DNA of 64,000 nt from an uncultured Acidimicrobiaceae bacterium. Its GTDB lineage: Bacteria > Actinomycetota > Acidimicrobiia > Acidimicrobiales > SZUA-35. The stretch is taken from NCBI GenBank assembly GCA_947259095.1, contig CAMYLA010000013.1:62001-126000 (forward strand), read 5' to 3'. Positions 62,807-64,000 of the stretch are shown piece after piece. A model generated the notes under the pieces. The model worked only from the letters and a program-made list of their open reading frames with translations, did no database searches and was not told the origin of the DNA. How positions within the stretch are numbered: the stretch's first letter is position 1; each line of letters starts with the position of its first letter. Position numbers and translations under genes: made by a program.

Positions 62807-64000
62807 CTCGTCGGCCCCGGTGCCGCCGGGGCGCATCGACTTGGGCCGCCACGGGGTGACGATCTTGTCCCGAACCGTCTCGATGGCCAGGTAGTAGTAG
62901 GGAAAGGCCACCAGGACGAGGAACGTGCTCGAAAGCAGGCCGAAGATGATGGTGTAGCCGAGCGCCTCCCAGAACGGATCGGAGAGAGCGAGGGGCAGCA
63001 CGCCGGCCACCGTGGTCAGCGACGTTGCCACCAGCGGACGGAACCGCCGCCGAAGGGCGATCTCGATGGCCTGTTTGCGGTTGGCGCCGGCCCGACGCTC
63101 CTGGTTGGCGAAGTCGGTGAGCAGGATGGTGTTGTTGACCGCGATACCGATCAGGCCCAGCAACCCCAGCATCACGAAGAAGCTCAGCACGTTGTCGGTC
63201 AGCAGCAGGCCGCCGAACACACCGAAGAAGCTGAACGGGATGGCCAGGAAGACCAGCACCCACTGCACCAGCGAGCGGAACTGGATCAGCAGCAGCAGGA
63301 ACATCCCGCCGAGGGCGATGGCGAAGGCGAACGGGATCGACGCGAACGACTCCTGGTTGTCGGTCTCGAGCCCGAAGTCGAACTGGAGGGCGTCGGGTTC
63401 GAGGCCGAGGGCGGCCAGCTCGGTCGGGCCGTAGTTGTCCTCGACGAAGGCCTGCGTCTCGGCGGTGGTGGTGGTGACGTCGTCGGCGTCGAATCTGGCT
63501 CTGACCTCGATCAGCCGGCTGCCATCCTGACGGGACACCACATCGGTCAGTGCCACATCGGTCTCCACCACGGTGAACGTGGTGCCGTTCGGTCGCTCGA
63601 TCTCCGCTCCCAGCAGCGAGATGGCAAGCTCGACGCCGGCTGCCTCCAGCACCTGAGGGTCCTCGTCCTGGATCTGCATCTGGAACGGGAACAGCGCCTC
63701 GGGCGGCCCCGCCGAGAGCTGGTTGAACACGACCCTTGCCCCCTCCACCGATTCACCGAGCGGTGTCAGCTTCTCGTCGACCAGATCCGGGGCGACGGTC
63801 CGGCCGCCGATCTCGGTCAGCGTGAATTGGGTGTAGGCCTCCCGCTGGTTGCCGACGTAGGTGTAGCCGCGAACGAGGTCGGCGCCCAGGAGTTCGGCCG
63901 CCTGCTGGTTGACATCGAGCGACAGCGCCTTGGCCTGCTCGACCGTCGTCCCCGGTTCGAAGGTGAACTCGGCCGCGATCTCGGTCGAGTCCTTCTGAGG
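62744..64000 (-). CDS. RND-family efflux transporter, C-terminal part (cut by window end)
   Basis: The frame is open from the stop at 62744 to the end of the window, about 418 residues, so the N-terminus lies beyond. It begins QKDSTEIAAEFTFEPGTTVEQAKAL, a periplasmic (porter) region of AcrB-type pumps. The final membrane half has NQESFASIPFAFAIALGGMFLLLLIQFRSL, GIAVNNTILLTDFANQERRAGANRKQAIEIALRRRFRPLVATSLTTVAGVLPLAL, with the proton-relay-type region and the conserved LRPI-like RFRPLVATS. The tail is acidic. These transporters export drugs, metals or lipids by proton exchange; the substrate is unknown. Confidence 0.93.
   Translation of the reverse strand, partial: PQKDSTEIAAEFTFEPGTTVEQAKALSLDVNQQAAELLGADLVRGYTYVGNQREAYTQFTLTEIGGRTVAPDLVDEKLTPLGESVEGARVVFNQLSAGPPEALFPFQMQIQDEDPQVLEAAGVELAISLLGAEIERPNGTTFTVVETDVALTDVVSRQDGSRLIEVRARFDADDVTTTTAETQAFVEDNYGPTELAALGLEPDALQFDFGLETDNQESFASIPFAFAIALGGMFLLLLIQFRSLVQWVLVFLAIPFSFFGVFGGLLLTDNVLSFFVMLGLLGLIGIAVNNTILLTDFANQERRAGANRKQAIEIALRRRFRPLVATSLTTVAGVLPLALSDPFWEALGYTIIFGLLSSTFLVLVAFPYYYLAIETVRDKIVTPWRPKSMRPGGTGADESAPGPLEVVEESGEGDPVTV

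Overview
The window is very GC-rich with tight, often overlapping operons. Gene content points to a high-GC Gram-positive bacterium, most likely Actinomycetota and plausibly class Acidimicrobiia: a PknG-type kinase beside a GlnX-like sensor, a split B12-dependent acyl-CoA mutase with MeaB, an LLM/F420-type oxidoreductase, and several lipoprotein and Tat-type signals. The taxonomic placement is inference; no rRNA or tRNA gene was seen.

Layout. 1-2.8 kb (+): the tail of a TerC-family protein, a cytochrome P450 and a short-chain dehydrogenase. 2.8-12.5 kb: a signalling locus. On the minus strand lie a helical protein, a PknG kinase, a PP2C phosphatase, a VWA protein and an FHA protein. Divergently transcribed are a four-helix GlnX-like membrane protein and a PotD-like binding protein. 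12.5-16.2 kb (+): a PLP decarboxylase, a kinase-like phosphotransferase and a short P450. 16.2-20 kb (-): a split acyl-CoA mutase of isobutyryl-CoA mutase type, MeaB and an unknown protein, with hairpin repeats between the two mutase subunits. 20.9-26 kb (-): a eukaryote-like kynurenine operon (3-hydroxyanthranilate dioxygenase, kynureninase, kynurenine monooxygenase, tryptophan 2,3-dioxygenase), headed by a binding-protein-like gene.

28-40.4 kb (-): a probable pyrimidine (or hydantoin) uptake and breakdown region. It has a NitT/TauT-type ABC transporter with two permeases, an LLM oxidoreductase, a methylmalonate-semialdehyde dehydrogenase, a dihydropyrimidinase, a class III aminotransferase and a carbamoyl-amidase. 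An OmpA-domain protein and a VOC protein are interspersed. 40.6-44.7 kb: a PQQ-type sugar dehydrogenase, a DUF4015-like glycosidase, a decayed DUF427 gene and an EamA transporter.

44.8-58.1 kb (-): two complete oligopeptide-type ABC systems in tandem. The downstream one is unusual. Its OppF-like ATPase carries an in-frame block of about 226 residues with several transmembrane helices between the Q-loop and the signature motif, and its DppB-like permease has about four extra N-terminal helices. The upstream system lacks both additions and serves as an internal control. 58.2-64 kb: a lipocalin-like protein, an alpha/beta hydrolase, small unknown proteins, a lipoprotein, type II 3-dehydroquinase and the C-terminal part of an RND efflux pump cut by the window edge.
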